Source of the DNA: Stagnimonas sp.
Lineage (GTDB): Bacteria > Pseudomonadota > Gammaproteobacteria > Nevskiales > Nevskiaceae
DNA length: 37,453 nucleotides
Assembly (NCBI GenBank): GCA_030696045.1
Contig: JAUYNO010000042.1
Coordinates: 1-37,453, forward strand
Direction: 5' to 3'
Shown here: positions 1-8,376 of the stretch, piece after piece
Layout: the number at the start of each line of letters is the position of its first letter
How positions within the stretch are numbered: the first letter of the stretch is position 1
Position numbers and translations under genes: made by a program
Notes under the pieces: model-generated
The model's input: only the letters and a program-made list of their open reading frames with translations
Databases searched by the model: none
Told to the model about the DNA's origin: nothing

Positions 1-278
1 ACCGGGATGTGCTTGGTGCGCGGGTCGCTCTTGACCCGCTGCAATACTTCAAGGCCATCGATCTTTGGCAGGCGCAGGTCGAGCAGGATCAATCGGGGGA
101 TATGGTCCGGCGCCATCTGGACGCCGTCGCCAAGCAGGAAATGCAGCGCCTCGGCGCCGTCCTTGACCCACTGCACGCTGTTGCCCAGGTTGTGCTTCTT
201 CAGGGCACGCAGGGTGACCTCGGCGTCGTCGGGATTGTCCTCGACCAGCAGGATTTCAATCGGCGTGTTGGCAATCAT
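1..278 (-). CDS. Response regulator receiver protein (partial, 3' end outside window)
   Basis: Only the N-terminal 92 codons are inside the window. The protein starts [20 protein letters not shown] and continues with a typical receiver fold: the acidic pair in VEDNPDD, the phospho-acceptor Asp in [13 protein letters not shown] near residue 67, and the segment [16 protein letters not shown]. It resembles the single-domain receivers (Rcp1-like) that partner PAS/phytochrome-type histidine kinases. Its ATG overlaps the stop codon of the upstream kinase by 4 bases (ATGA), so the two are translationally coupled and almost certainly form one phosphorelay. Whether an output domain follows cannot be seen; the family is usually about 140-150 residues with none. 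Confidence 0.9.
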   Translation of the reverse strand, partial: MIANTPIEILLVEDNPDDAEVTLRALKKHNLGNSVQWVKDGAEALHFLLGDGVQMAPDHIPRLILLDLRLPKIDGLEVLQRVKSDPRTKHIP

Positions 279-2383
279 GTGGCAACTCCTGGCGCGGACG
301 CGGTAGCTGGGTTGGGAAGGGAAAAATGAAAGCACGCCCCCTGGTCCGGCTGACTCTCCGCCCAGACCCGGCCGCCGTGCTTGTCGATGATCCGCTTGAC
401 GATGGCCAGGCCGATGCCGGTGCCGGCGAACTCGCTGGTGCTGTGCAGGCGCTGGAACACGCCGAACAGCTTGCTCGAATAGGCCGGGTCGAAACCGGCG
501 CCGTTGTCGCGGATCGAGTAGCTGGTTCCGCCAGCATCGTCCGCACCGCTGATTTCGATCAGCGCCTGCTCGCGCTTGGCGCTGAACTTGATGGCGTTGG
601 ACAGGAGATTGACCAGCACCTGCCGCAGCATGGCCTTGTCCGCCCACGCCGACGGCAGGGTGGCGATGCGGACTTCGATCCTGCGCTCGCCGGCGGCGGG
701 GATCAGCTCGGCGAGCACGTCCTCGACCAGCTCCTTCATATCGATGGCGACCAGCACCAGATCCTTTCGACCGGCGCGCGAGAAGGCCAGGATGTCGTCG
801 ATCAGCTGGGCCATCTTGTCGGTGTTGCGCCGCACCGTCCGCAGCAGGCGCTGGCCCTCGGCGTCGAGCTTGTCGCTGTAGTCCTCGAGCAGGATGTTGG
901 AGAAGCTGTCGATGGCGCGCAGCGGCGCGCGCAGGTCGTGCGACACCGAGTAGCTGAAGCCTTCGAGATCCTTGTTGGCGGCTTCCAGACTGGCGGTGCG
1001 TTCGAGCACCCGCTGCTCCAGCGAGGTGTTGAGTTCCCGTAGCGCCTGCGCGGCCTTTTGCAGCTCGCTGACATCGCGTGCGATCGCGAACACGCCCGCG
1101 ACCTGTCCGGTTTCGTCACGGAAAACCGAGGCGTTGTAGGACACCGGGGTGATCCCGCCGTCCTTGGCGCGGACCTGGAGCGGAAAATCCCGCACCTTGC
1201 CGGCGGCGAATACCCGTTGATAGGCGGCGCGCGCCTGCTCGGGCTCGGTGAAGAAGCGAAAGAAGTCGGAGCCGATCAGCTCCTCGCGGCCCAGGCCCGC
1301 GAGCTGGATGGTGGCCTCGTTGGCGTCGGTTACCTTGCCATCCGGGCTGATGGTCACCAGGGGATCGACGCTGGCCTCGATCAGGCTGCGGTTGTAGGCA
1401 CTCGCGTGCCGGAGTTCGGTCTCGGCGTCGGTACGGGTGCGATCAAGACGCTCAATGGACCGCGCGGCCGCCCACAGCGCCGTGGTGAAGATCGCCATGT
1501 TGGCCAGGCCGACCAGGGCGACGCCGACCTCGTTGGGGAACAGTTGGGCGCGATCACCCAGCAAGCGCAGCCAGCCTATGACCGGCGGCACGACGATGGC
1601 CAGTGGCAGCAGCCAGCGTGCGAGCTGACCGCCCACGCCCGGTGCGGCCAGGATCGCCAGCGGCCCGGACTCCACCTGCGCGAGCAGAACGGCGAAGGCC
1701 ATCAGGAGAAAAGCGACGATGGTGTGGTAGGCGATCCCGGAATAGATGCCGATCTGGTAGAGCCCGGCCGCACCCTGTCCGAAGCCCATGGCGTAGATGC
1801 CGATCAGGGCAAAGATGAACACGGTGATCGCCATCACCAGCGACACCCTGCGCAGGCCGGACCGCCGCGAATGCACCAGCAGCGAAGCTACCCCGAGCAG
1901 AGCGATGCTGGCGGCGGTGCCCTCCGCCATACGACCGGGATGAGGGGTCTGGACCGCTCCCAGCAGGTCCCCGAACAGCATCTCGTCCATTCCCAGATCG
2001 ACGTCAAGGGCGTATTCGCCCAGCGTCACCCAGCCGATGGCCAGCGCCAGCGCCGCGCACAGCCGGGAGATCGGCTGGCGCCAGGCCGTGCCGGCATCCA
2101 GGGGCCGCAGGAACAGCGACAGCCCCAGCAGCAGGAAGGCGACGGCCGTGTTGGCGGCCATGCCACCGGTCGTCGGATGCGGGCGGATCAGCTGGGGGCT
2201 GCGAAGCGCGTAGCCCAGCAGCACCAGTGCGCCGATGACCGTGACCGCGAGGCTGAGATAGCGGGAGATCGTCTCGAACCGCGCGACCAGGCCAGCGTCC
2301 GCCGCCGCGCCAGCCGTGCGCGGCGGCTGGAGTTGTTGAGTGACAACCGCCGGTTGGGGCCAGGTGATCGGCGGCGCGCTCAC
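275..2383 (-). CDS. Membrane-bound PAS sensor histidine kinase
   Basis: A 702-residue sensor kinase. The N-terminal half (about residues 40-310) holds eight or more hydrophobic segments forming a membrane sensor module. A PAS domain follows (about 330-445, with [20 protein letters not shown]), then a coiled linker, a HisKA domain with phospho-acceptor His in [16 protein letters not shown], and a HATPase domain with N box [11 protein letters not shown]1 DNGAGFD and G2 [12 protein letters not shown]. The HisKA type matches phytochrome-like kinases, which commonly signal through a free receiver; the next gene encodes one and overlaps this stop by 4 bases. The start is GTG, chosen because an in-frame TAG lies just upstream. 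The signal is unknown; the membrane module is not one I can name. Confidence 0.93.
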   Translation of the reverse strand: MSAPPITWPQPAVVTQQLQPPRTAGAAADAGLVARFETISRYLSLAVTVIGALVLLGYALRSPQLIRPHPTTGGMAANTAVAFLLLGLSLFLRPLDAGTAWRQPISRLCAALALAIGWVTLGEYALDVDLGMDEMLFGDLLGAVQTPHPGRMAEGTAASIALLGVASLLVHSRRSGLRRVSLVMAITVFIFALIGIYAMGFGQGAAGLYQIGIYSGIAYHTIVAFLLMAFAVLLAQVESGPLAILAAPGVGGQLARWLLPLAIVVPPVIGWLRLLGDRAQLFPNEVGVALVGLANMAIFTTALWAAARSIERLDRTRTDAETELRHASAYNRSLIEASVDPLVTISPDGKVTDANEATIQLAGLGREELIGSDFFRFFTEPEQARAAYQRVFAAGKVRDFPLQVRAKDGGITPVSYNASVFRDETGQVAGVFAIARDVSELQKAAQALRELNTSLEQRVLERTASLEAANKDLEGFSYSVSHDLRAPLRAIDSFSNILLEDYSDKLDAEGQRLLRTVRRNTDKMAQLIDDILAFSRAGRKDLVLVAIDMKELVEDVLAELIPAAGERRIEVRIATLPSAWADKAMLRQVLVNLLSNAIKFSAKREQALIEISGADDAGGTSYSIRDNGAGFDPAYSSKLFGVFQRLHSTSEFAGTGIGLAIVKRIIDKHGGRVWAESQPDQGACFHFSLPNPATASAPGVAT

Positions 2384-2555
2384 CGCTAGCCCCGGTCCAT
2401 CTCAATCGGTGCGCTCCCGGCGAGCATTTTTTGCCTCCTTGCAGCAAGCAGGAGTGCACGCTAGTGGCGGCAGGACCAGCGCGCACTGACCTGGGTCAAT
2501 GGCCTGGTGGGGAATGCGGCACGCCGCGCCGCCGGCCCGGCGACTGCTGTCTGGG

Positions 2556-3572
2556 CTAGGCCGGCTCGGGCGCTGGCGAGCGGAGGGCCGTTTGGGCGAA
2601 CAGCTGCTCGGCCGCGACCAAGCGGAAGGCGGGGCCTTCGCCGCCGGCCAGTTCGGCAACCAGGCGGGAGATGATTTCCCGGCCCGGCAGCTCGCGGTGC
2701 TCGCCCGATACCTGGGTGCTGAGCGCCCGCAGCTGGATCAGTTCGGCGCGGTCCTTGTTGAGTTCGGCCAGCAGTTCTTCCAGCAGCGCGCGCAGTTTCA
2801 TCGCCGCGCCCAGGGCGGAGTCGCTGTCGCCGTCAGTGGTCAGGGTGATGAAGGTGCTGCGGTCGTACTGGCCGACAAAATCACCACCCCGGCGCAGGGC
2901 GGCGGCAACACCTTCCTGCAGGCCCAGCAACTCGTAGTCGGCCATCGCCGCCGGCGCGCCGCCGGACATCAGCCGGAACGCCGACACGCCGAGGATGGAC
3001 TTGCCGCGTTCGGCGCGGCGCAGCTCGCGGGAGAGCAGCTGCTCGAGGTCGCGGCGCGAGGAAATCCGCGCCCGCTCGCTGGCTTCGGAAGCGGCGTGCC
3101 CGGCCAGCGCCCGGCTCAGCAGCATGGTCGCCGCGCGCAGGCGCTGTATCACTTTCTGCGTCGGCGGGTTCTGGCCCCGGCCCAGGGTCACCAAGCTGCC
3201 GCGCGAGGGATCACCAAGGATGGGCAGGGCGCGGCCGGCGATCCAGCCGTTCAGCGGCACCCGTTTCAGCAAGGGGTGGTCGGCGAGATCCTTGCTGATC
3301 TCGGGGCCGGCGTAGAGGAAGCCGCCGAGGCTGCGCGAGGCCTGCTGGTCGAGCGAGGCGGCATCGGTCGAGAAGAACTCGTGCGAGGGCCAGAGCAGCA
3401 GGTGCTCGCCGTCGGCGGCCGCGATCACATAGGCAGCCATGGCGTGGTCATCGTCGCCGGCCACCAGCCGCAGCGCGCTCGATACCAGCCGCACCCACTG
3501 GGTGGTCGACAGGCCTTCGGCGTCGGCCTGCTGGTTGGCCCAGTCGGGCACCGGGGCATAGAGCGCATTCAT
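2556..3572 (-). CDS. GAF-like protein with degenerate GGDEF domain
   Basis: A soluble 338-residue protein. Residues about 25-155 look like a GAF-type sensory domain. Residues about 170-290 align with the diguanylate cyclase fold: the helix DLEQLLSRELRRAERGKS, the strand LGVSAFRLM, and RRGGDFVGQYDRSTFITLT, which corresponds to the usual R-x-x-D-x-x-x-R-Y-GGDEF segment. The GGDEF signature position reads DRSTF (about residues 237-241), so the catalytic and metal-binding residues are gone and cyclase activity is not expected; a scaffold or nucleotide-sensing role is more likely. It lies upstream of the kinase gene in the same direction, about 170 bases away. The fold assignment is moderately certain; the biological role is unknown. 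Confidence 0.75.
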   Translation of the reverse strand: MNALYAPVPDWANQQADAEGLSTTQWVRLVSSALRLVAGDDDHAMAAYVIAAADGEHLLLWPSHEFFSTDAASLDQQASRSLGGFLYAGPEISKDLADHPLLKRVPLNGWIAGRALPILGDPSRGSLVTLGRGQNPPTQKVIQRLRAATMLLSRALAGHAASEASERARISSRRDLEQLLSRELRRAERGKSILGVSAFRLMSGGAPAAMADYELLGLQEGVAAALRRGGDFVGQYDRSTFITLTTDGDSDSALGAAMKLRALLEELLAELNKDRAELIQLRALSTQVSGEHRELPGREIISRLVAELAGGEGPAFRLVAAEQLFAQTALRSPAPEPA

Positions 3573-3649
3573 GGCGTTTGCAGGCTAGGTGATCCGGATC
3601 AGGAGCCCGGCCTTCGGAGCGCGAACGGTACTCCGGGGCCGACCGATGC

Positions 3650-4663
3650 CTACGCGTCCGCAGCCTGCTCGTCACGCGGCGCCGGCTCGGTCGGGACCGA
3701 GCGCACCTGGTAGCGGCGGCGGATGCCCTCGAGGTCCAGATGCTTCTCCAGTTCGGCCATGAAGCCTTCGGGCCGCACCACCAGCAGGTCGCAGGGCGGA
3801 TTGGCGATCAGCTGTTCCACCGTGCTGCCGAGGATGAAGCGGTCGAAGGCCGAGCGGTAGGCGGCGCCGAGCACCAGCAGGCTGGCCTGCAGCTTGCCGA
3901 CCAACTCGGGCAGGGCGGCGCTGGGGGCGCCATCGAGCACATGGCAGCGGTCTTCCGGGACCGCCTGGCTGCTGGCGAAGCGCTTGAAGCGTTCGACGTC
4001 CTCGTGGCGAACCTGGTCGTGCAGGTGGCGCAGTTCGATGCTGGTGACCACGGTGGGCCGGTCGAAGGGGAAGGAGTGCGCCAGGTGGGCATCGGAGCCG
4101 GTCAGATAGGCGTAGCTCAGGCCGGTCTGCAGGATCGCCTCGTTGAGCGCGGCCTTGTTGTCCGGTTTCGGCGACACGTCGACGGCGGCGATGACATGCG
4201 AGGGCAGGTCCGGCGTCGTCGGGTGCACCAGCATCAGCGGCGCCGGGCAGTAGCGGAACAGCTTGCGGTCGGCGCCATAGCTGCGGTCCCGCGCGGGCGG
4301 GTTCTTGACCGGCGCGTCCTTGATGACCAGATCGGGCTGCGATTCCAGGCACTTGGCGATCACCGCCTCGTACAGCTGCGGCGCCCAGACAAAATCACAG
4401 TCGACCTGCAGGCCGTCCTCGGCCATGGTCGCCGCTTCCGAGGCCAGCCACTGGATGCGCTGTTGCTCGAACTGCTCGCGCGCCAGCTGCATGACGCCGG
4501 AGCTGACCAGATCGGCGGTGCGCTCGATCAGCTGGTCGTGGTCGAACAGGCAGAGCTCCAGCGCAGCGCCCGACTTGCGGGCGAGTTCGCGGCCGTGGCG
4601 CAGGGCCGGCGAGTGGCGCATGGCCGGGTCGGCGATGACCAGAATCCTTGAAATCCTCTTCAC
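3650..4663 (-). CDS. Universal stress protein, tandem domains (UspE-like)
   Basis: 337 residues with two USP domains, the length of UspE-type proteins. The first begins MKRISRILVIADPAMRHSPAL. The second ends in the typical nucleotide-site and C-terminal strand motifs VLGAAYRSAFDRFILGSTVE and NPPCDLLVVRPEGF. The family consists of cytoplasmic proteins expressed in starvation, redox or respiratory stress. The start is GTG at 4663, supported by a GGAG Shine-Dalgarno about 9 bases upstream. It lies between the degenerate GGDEF gene and a cyclic-nucleotide-binding membrane protein, all on the minus strand, suggesting a small stress-signalling cluster. In E. coli uspE neighbours fnr; here a cyclic-nucleotide-fold protein occupies the equivalent place, but it is not an FNR. 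Confidence 0.92.
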   Translation of the reverse strand: MKRISRILVIADPAMRHSPALRHGRELARKSGAALELCLFDHDQLIERTADLVSSGVMQLAREQFEQQRIQWLASEAATMAEDGLQVDCDFVWAPQLYEAVIAKCLESQPDLVIKDAPVKNPPARDRSYGADRKLFRYCPAPLMLVHPTTPDLPSHVIAAVDVSPKPDNKAALNEAILQTGLSYAYLTGSDAHLAHSFPFDRPTVVTSIELRHLHDQVRHEDVERFKRFASSQAVPEDRCHVLDGAPSAALPELVGKLQASLLVLGAAYRSAFDRFILGSTVEQLIANPPCDLLVVRPEGFMAELEKHLDLEGIRRRYQVRSVPTEPAPRDEQAADA

Positions 4664-4735
4664 GGGGCGTCTCCAGGGGGCCAGAAGTTATGAGCCTAGC
4701 ATCGGCCTCGGCCGCGAGGCCGGCATTGACCGAGG

Positions 4736-5395
4736 TCAATCCGCTGCCGGCACCGCCGAGGCGCGCTGGATCTTGTTCACCAGATCGCGGCCCAGCACGC
4801 TCTGCACCCGGGCCCAGAGCGCCGGATTGCGCTCGCGCAGCGCCTGCAGCTCCGGCACCGGCCAGGCGCGGTAGCGGACGCCGTCCTCGGCCTCGACCTC
4901 GGCATTGGCGGGCGCGCCGGTGAGCAGGCTCATCTCGCCGGCGAAGTCACCGGCCCGCAGCCGGGTCAGCAGGCGCTGCTGCTGGTGGATGCGCAGCGTG
5001 CCGGCGGTCAGGTAGTAAAGCTGCGCCGGCCGCTCGCCCTCGGCGATCAGCCGCTGCCCCTGGGCCGCCGCGCCGTCCACGCCCAGGGCCCACAGGCGCA
5101 GGAACTCGGCCGGGCTCAGCGCCGCGAAATGGGCGGCGTAGAGCGCCTGCAGCGCGGCCGGTAGCAATACCGCCCGGCGCTCGCGCAGGATGCGCAGAGT
5201 CCACAGGCTGTTGATCAGCACGAACAGCGCATTCCAGGCCGCCATGCTGGGCCGGCCGGTGAGCCAGGCGTAGGCGGTGAGCGTCGACTGCGCCGCCACC
5301 AGGGCCGCCCGCAGCCAGAGCACATCGCGCGCCAGCAGCGCGACCAGCATCAGCGCATAGCCCAGGTGCACCAGGTTGGCGGCCTGCCAGAGCAT
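4736..5395 (-). CDS. Popeye-like membrane protein with cyclic-nucleotide-binding domain
   Basis: 219 residues. The first ~75 residues form three membrane segments with the features MLWQAANLVHLGYALM and WNALFVLINSLWTLRI, followed by LQALYAAHFAALSPAEFLRL. This arrangement closely resembles Popeye-domain (POPDC) proteins. Residues about 105-205 form a cNMP-binding beta-roll (GQRLIAEGERPAQLYYLTAG, then GDFAGEMSLLTGAPANAEVE). In CRP-type domains the phosphate-binding cassette carries P-R-(S/T)-A after the GE motif; here it reads P-A-N-A, so the canonical arginine is missing and ligand binding may be altered or absent. It begins 13 bases downstream of the toxin gene. No good Shine-Dalgarno is visible. 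Assignment to the cNBD fold is firm; Popeye relationship is from motif memory. Confidence 0.8.
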   Translation of the reverse strand: MLWQAANLVHLGYALMLVALLARDVLWLRAALVAAQSTLTAYAWLTGRPSMAAWNALFVLINSLWTLRILRERRAVLLPAALQALYAAHFAALSPAEFLRLWALGVDGAAAQGQRLIAEGERPAQLYYLTAGTLRIHQQQRLLTRLRAGDFAGEMSLLTGAPANAEVEAEDGVRYRAWPVPELQALRERNPALWARVQSVLGRDLVNKIQRASAVPAAD

Positions 5396-5408
5396 TATTG
5401 GTGGCGCT

Positions 5409-5672
5409 TCATTCGTAGTGCGTCCACAGGCGCAGCACTTTCACCGTGCGCTCCGCCGCCAGCACCTGATACACCAGCCGGTGCTGGATGTTGATTCGAC
5501 GCGAATAGGCGCCGCTCAAATCGCCTACCAGCTTCTCGTAGGGCGGCGGGTTCTGGAACGGATTGCTGGCAAGGATGACCAGGAGTTCCTGAGTCTTTGC
5601 CTTCAAGCCGGAAGTGGCGATCTTCTTTGCATCCTTGCTCGCCTGCTTGGTGTAGACGAGCGCCCAACTCAC
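5409..5672 (-). CDS. yoeB: YoeB/Txe-family mRNA interferase toxin
   Basis: About 87 residues of the RelE-superfamily YoeB/Txe family, ribosome-dependent endoribonucleases. Hallmarks visible are LSGAYSRRINIQHRLVYQV (the conserved arginine region) and the C-terminal catalytic His-Tyr in LRLWTHYE. The start is placed at GTG 5672, which overlaps the antitoxin TGA by 4 bases (GTGA); an ATG at 5693 is possible but would overlap the antitoxin by 25 bases and extend beyond the normal family N-terminus. The antitoxin lies immediately upstream in one operon. The toxin should be neutralised by direct binding of the YefM C-terminus. All family landmarks appear intact, so a functional toxin is likely. Confidence 0.92.
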   Translation of the reverse strand: MSWALVYTKQASKDAKKIATSGLKAKTQELLVILASNPFQNPPPYEKLVGDLSGAYSRRINIQHRLVYQVLAAERTVKVLRLWTHYE

Positions 5673-5911
5673 CAGTCGAGTTCCTTGCCGCACTGCTCCA
5701 CCGGCTCCGCCATTCCCTCGCGGATCGACTCCCGCATGCCGGGAACGCCCAGCAGGTACAGGGTTTCCTGCACCGCCGACCAGTCCGATTCCGACAGCAG
5801 CACGGCATTGTTGCGCCTGCCGGTGATGTGGATCGGCTCGTGCGAGCTGGCCGCCTCGTCAATCAGGCGATACAGGCTGGTGCGGGCTTGGCTGGCGGTG
5901 AGGGTGCTCAT
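5669..5911 (-). CDS. yefM: YefM/Phd-family antitoxin
   Basis: An 80-residue antitoxin beginning MSTLTASQARTSLYRLIDEA, with the conserved HEPIHITGRRNNAVLLSESD DNA-binding/dimerisation core and an acidic C-terminus ending GKELDW that should wrap the toxin. The reading frame stays open upstream to 6067, but the internal ATG at 5911 matches the family start exactly. The gene precedes yoeB with a 4-base overlap. About 30-46 bases upstream of the start are two GTAC-centred boxes 12 bases apart, the expected geometry for a YefM-YoeB operator, so conditional cooperative autorepression is likely. Confidence 0.93.
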   Translation of the reverse strand: MSTLTASQARTSLYRLIDEAASSHEPIHITGRRNNAVLLSESDWSAVQETLYLLGVPGMRESIREGMAEPVEQCGKELDW

Positions 5912-5940
5912 GAAGATGCGTGGCGGCAGATGCGCCGAAG

Positions 5941-5958
5941 CGTACGCGATCACGTACT
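5941..5958. promoter_or_regulatory. Candidate YefM-YoeB operator
   Basis: Two short palindromic boxes, CGTACG (5941-5946) and CGTACT (around 5953-5958), share GTAC cores whose centres are 12 bases apart, 30-46 bases upstream of the yefM start. The E. coli yefM-yoeB operator is known to contain two TGTACA-core palindromes at the same 12-base spacing. The spacing match is seen directly; the function is inferred. Confidence 0.5.
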
Positions 5959-6063
5959 TCCGATCAACGCTTGGACTGACAACCGTAGCCTGGACGAAGT
6001 CCGGGGTCTGGAAACCTGGTTCGCCTGCCCCTGAAACCCACGGTCGCCGGGGAACCAGGGTCG

Positions 6064-6525
6064 TCACTTGCAGCTCTGCGAAACGCGCTGCCGGGCGACG
6101 ACAACCTCGCGCTCGCGATCCGCATCGTCGATGTACTGCCGCTCGCCCTTGTCGTCGTAGCGGTACACCGGTCGCTGCTCCGACAGTACGCCCAGATTGT
6201 GGCGGGCTTGGTCGCAGTCCACCGCCTTGTTGTGTGCGTCGAGCTTCCGATTCAAGGCGCTGACCCGGTCTTCGGCGCGCGGGGGCTCAACGACCGGTTG
6301 TGCTTGCTTGGTGTGCTTGTACACGGTGATCCCCGGCGAGATCGAGAGGGCGGACGCCGCCGAGTCCGCTCCATCTACTGCGCCGTTCGCGCGGGCAGCC
6401 TCGGTCGAACAGGGCACATCCTGGAAGCGGGTTCTGCCGTCGATCTGCTTGCACCGATAAAGGCCCGCAGACACCGGCGTTGGCAAGCTCAGTGCCAGTA
6501 GGCACAACACGATGGTCTTGGTCAT
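6064..6525 (-). CDS. DUF4124-containing periplasmic protein
   Basis: 153 residues with a signal peptide (MTKTIVLCLLALSLPTPVSA) followed by GLYRCKQIDGRTRFQDVPC, the hallmark of the DUF4124 domain (Y-x-C-x-D/G-x-x-G-x-x-x-(F/Y)-x-D-x-P-C). The two cysteines probably form a disulfide. The C-terminal half (about residues 80-150) is charged and helical and ends QRVSQSCK. DUF4124 proteins are common in beta- and gammaproteobacteria, with no established function. The gene ends 150 bases before the yefM start and is probably its own unit, separated from lptF by a palindromic repeat. Confidence 0.8.
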   Translation of the reverse strand: MTKTIVLCLLALSLPTPVSAGLYRCKQIDGRTRFQDVPCSTEAARANGAVDGADSAASALSISPGITVYKHTKQAQPVVEPPRAEDRVSALNRKLDAHNKAVDCDQARHNLGVLSEQRPVYRYDDKGERQYIDDADREREVVVARQRVSQSCK

Positions 6526-6604
6526 TGATTGACTCGGTTACGCATTCCCAGTGCGCTTTCAAGTCAGTCTAGTGAGCCGCCCGCACCAGGTCCATCACAG
6601 CGAA

Positions 6605-6679
6605 GTAGGGTGGGCTTCAGCCCACGCGTTCCAGCGATGCGTCGCGACCGCGTGGGCAGATGAAGCCTGCCCACCCTAC
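6605..6679. repeat. Imperfect palindromic intergenic repeat (GTAGGGTGGG type)
   Basis: The element starts GTAGGGTGGGCTTCAGCCCA and ends GCCTGCCCACCCTAC, with internal CGCGTGGGC/GCCCACGCG complementarity, so the 75 bases can fold into a branched hairpin. The same GTAGGGTGGGC...GCCCACCCTAC design occurs as a dispersed repeat in many proteobacterial genomes. It sits between the lptF stop and the DUF4124 gene and may end the lptF transcript. Confidence 0.7.
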
Positions 6680-6697
6680 ACCCCTGCATGTCTTAAT

Positions 6698-7756
6698 TCA
6701 CACCCGCCGCCGCCGCCAGATCAGCGCCCCGGCAAAGGCCAGGAACAGCGCGTGCACCCACCACAGCCCGAACGCCGGCGGCAGGCTGTCCTTGGCCAGC
6801 CAGGCCTGGCCGAGGCTGAGCAGGTTGGAGTAGACGAGGTAGACCAGGATGCCCAGCACCAGCTTGCCGTAGCGGCCCTGGCGTGGGCCGACGTGGGCCA
6901 GGGGCACCGCCAGCAGCACCAGGATCAGCGCCGACAACGGCGCGGCGATGCGCCAGTGCAGCTCGGCGCGGTCCTTGGCGTCGCCGGAGGCCAGCAGGGC
7001 GGCGGTGGTCTGGATCGCGCGGCTGCCGCTGCTGAAGATGAAGTCGGGCGGGGTGATGCGGGTGCCCAGGGCGGCGAAGTCGGCGATCTCGACCTGGGCC
7101 TGGCCGGCGGTGACGCGCGCGCGCTGGCCCTCGCGCAGGGTGATGCGGCGCTCGCCGGTTTCGGTGTCGATGGACTGCTCGCCGCGCTTGGCGGTCACCA
7201 GGGTGGTGCCGCTGTCTTCCTCGACGAAGGCCAGCACCTCGCCCAGCTCGCTGCCGTCGCCGCTGATGCTGCTGGTGTAGAACACCGCGCGGCCGTCGGC
7301 CACCGCCTTGAAACGGCCGGCCTCGAACGGGGTGTACTGCACCAGGCGCTTGGCGTCCTTCAGCAGGTAGTCGGCCTGGCGCGCGGCCCAGGGGCTGATC
7401 TGGAACGCGAGCGCACCGGTGAACAGGGCCATCGCCCCGCCGAGCAGCAGATAGGGACGGTAGAAGCGGGCGATGCCGACGCCGCAGCCGGTGAGCGCCA
7501 CCACCTCGTTGTCCTTGTAGAGCCGCCCCAGTGACAGCATCACGCCGAGCAGCAGCGACACCGGCACCAGCAGCACCAGGTAGCGCAGGCTGGACAGGCC
7601 CACCACCTTGAACAGCAGGTCCGGCGGCAGATCGCCCTTGGCCGACAGCGCCAGGAAGAAGGCGAAGCGGGTCGACAGCATGATCGCCAGCAGCACCACC
7701 GCCACCGCCAGCCAGGCGGCGACGGCGTCGCGGATCAGGTAGCGGTCGAGGATCAT
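6698..7756 (-). CDS. lptF: LPS export ABC transporter permease LptF
   Basis: 352 residues of the LptF/LptG (YjgP/YjgQ) family, inner-membrane permeases that with LptB extract lipopolysaccharide for the Lpt bridge. The layout is typical: MILDRYLIRDAVAAWLAVAV at the N-terminus, three N-terminal membrane helices, the motif LGRLYKDNEVVALTGCGV, a periplasmic beta-jellyroll (about 130-260) and C-terminal helices with the PLAHVGPRQGRYGKL motif characteristic of LptF. In most gammaproteobacteria lptG follows directly; here a palindromic repeat and a DUF4124 gene follow, so lptG must lie elsewhere. The upstream neighbour, 28 bases away, is a DUF2721 membrane protein. Confidence 0.93.
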   Translation of the reverse strand: MILDRYLIRDAVAAWLAVAVVLLAIMLSTRFAFFLALSAKGDLPPDLLFKVVGLSSLRYLVLLVPVSLLLGVMLSLGRLYKDNEVVALTGCGVGIARFYRPYLLLGGAMALFTGALAFQISPWAARQADYLLKDAKRLVQYTPFEAGRFKAVADGRAVFYTSSISGDGSELGEVLAFVEEDSGTTLVTAKRGEQSIDTETGERRITLREGQRARVTAGQAQVEIADFAALGTRITPPDFIFSSGSRAIQTTAALLASGDAKDRAELHWRIAAPLSALILVLLAVPLAHVGPRQGRYGKLVLGILVYLVYSNLLSLGQAWLAKDSLPPAFGLWWVHALFLAFAGALIWRRRRV

Positions 7757-7784
7757 CGGATGGCGGACGGCAGGTGGGCCGCCA

Positions 7785-8279
7785 TTATGGCCGGTGCAGC
7801 GACGGCTCCTTGGCGACGATGCGCAGGTGGGTGATGGCCATGTGGATCTCGCGCAGGAAGAACAGCAGGGCGAGGATGAAGGAGCCCATGGCGCCGATGA
7901 AGATCACCGCCACCAGCGAGGCGAAGTTGATGCTGAATAGGGCGCCGACGAACAGCACCACCACCACGGTGCAGATCAGCAGGGCGCAAAAGGCGCAGCA
8001 GCCGATGGCGAGCTGCACCAGCCGGGCGCGGCGGGCGTGGATGCGCAGGTTGGCGTTGACGGCGAGGTCGTAGTGTTCGCCAGCGGCCGCCAGCTGTTCC
8101 TCCAGCCGCCGCGCGCGGTCGACGATACGGCCGAGCCGGTTGGTGAGCACGCCCAGCATGGAGCCGATACCGGCGATCAGGAACACCGGCGCCACCGCGA
8201 GCTGGATGACGTGGGCGATGCTGGTGACTTCGGCGTCGGTGGCCATGGCGGTGTGCGGGGTGGTGAACTCGGCGCGCAT
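7785..8279 (-). CDS. DUF2721 family membrane protein
   Basis: 164 residues with three predicted membrane segments: about 22-45 (VIQLAVAPVFLIAGIGSMLG), about 88-115 (LAIGCCAFCALLICTVVVVL) and about 120-148. The stretch VLTNRLGRIVDRARRLEEQ between the first and second segments is diagnostic of DUF2721. Function is unknown in the family. An alternative start is ATG at 8246 (MATDAEV), which would remove 11 residues; neither start has a clear Shine-Dalgarno. It lies 28 bases upstream of lptF in the same direction and may share its transcript. Confidence 0.85.
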   Translation of the reverse strand: MRAEFTTPHTAMATDAEVTSIAHVIQLAVAPVFLIAGIGSMLGVLTNRLGRIVDRARRLEEQLAAAGEHYDLAVNANLRIHARRARLVQLAIGCCAFCALLICTVVVVLFVGALFSINFASLVAVIFIGAMGSFILALLFFLREIHMAITHLRIVAKEPSLHRP

Positions 8280-8376
8280 GATGCGCGCCTGCTTCAGAGC
8301 GGGCCAGTTTCCGGGGGATGGATTGGCTGAGCTCGCCGCCTGAGGAAAACCGTTCGGGCCAAGCGAGGCGCGAATT

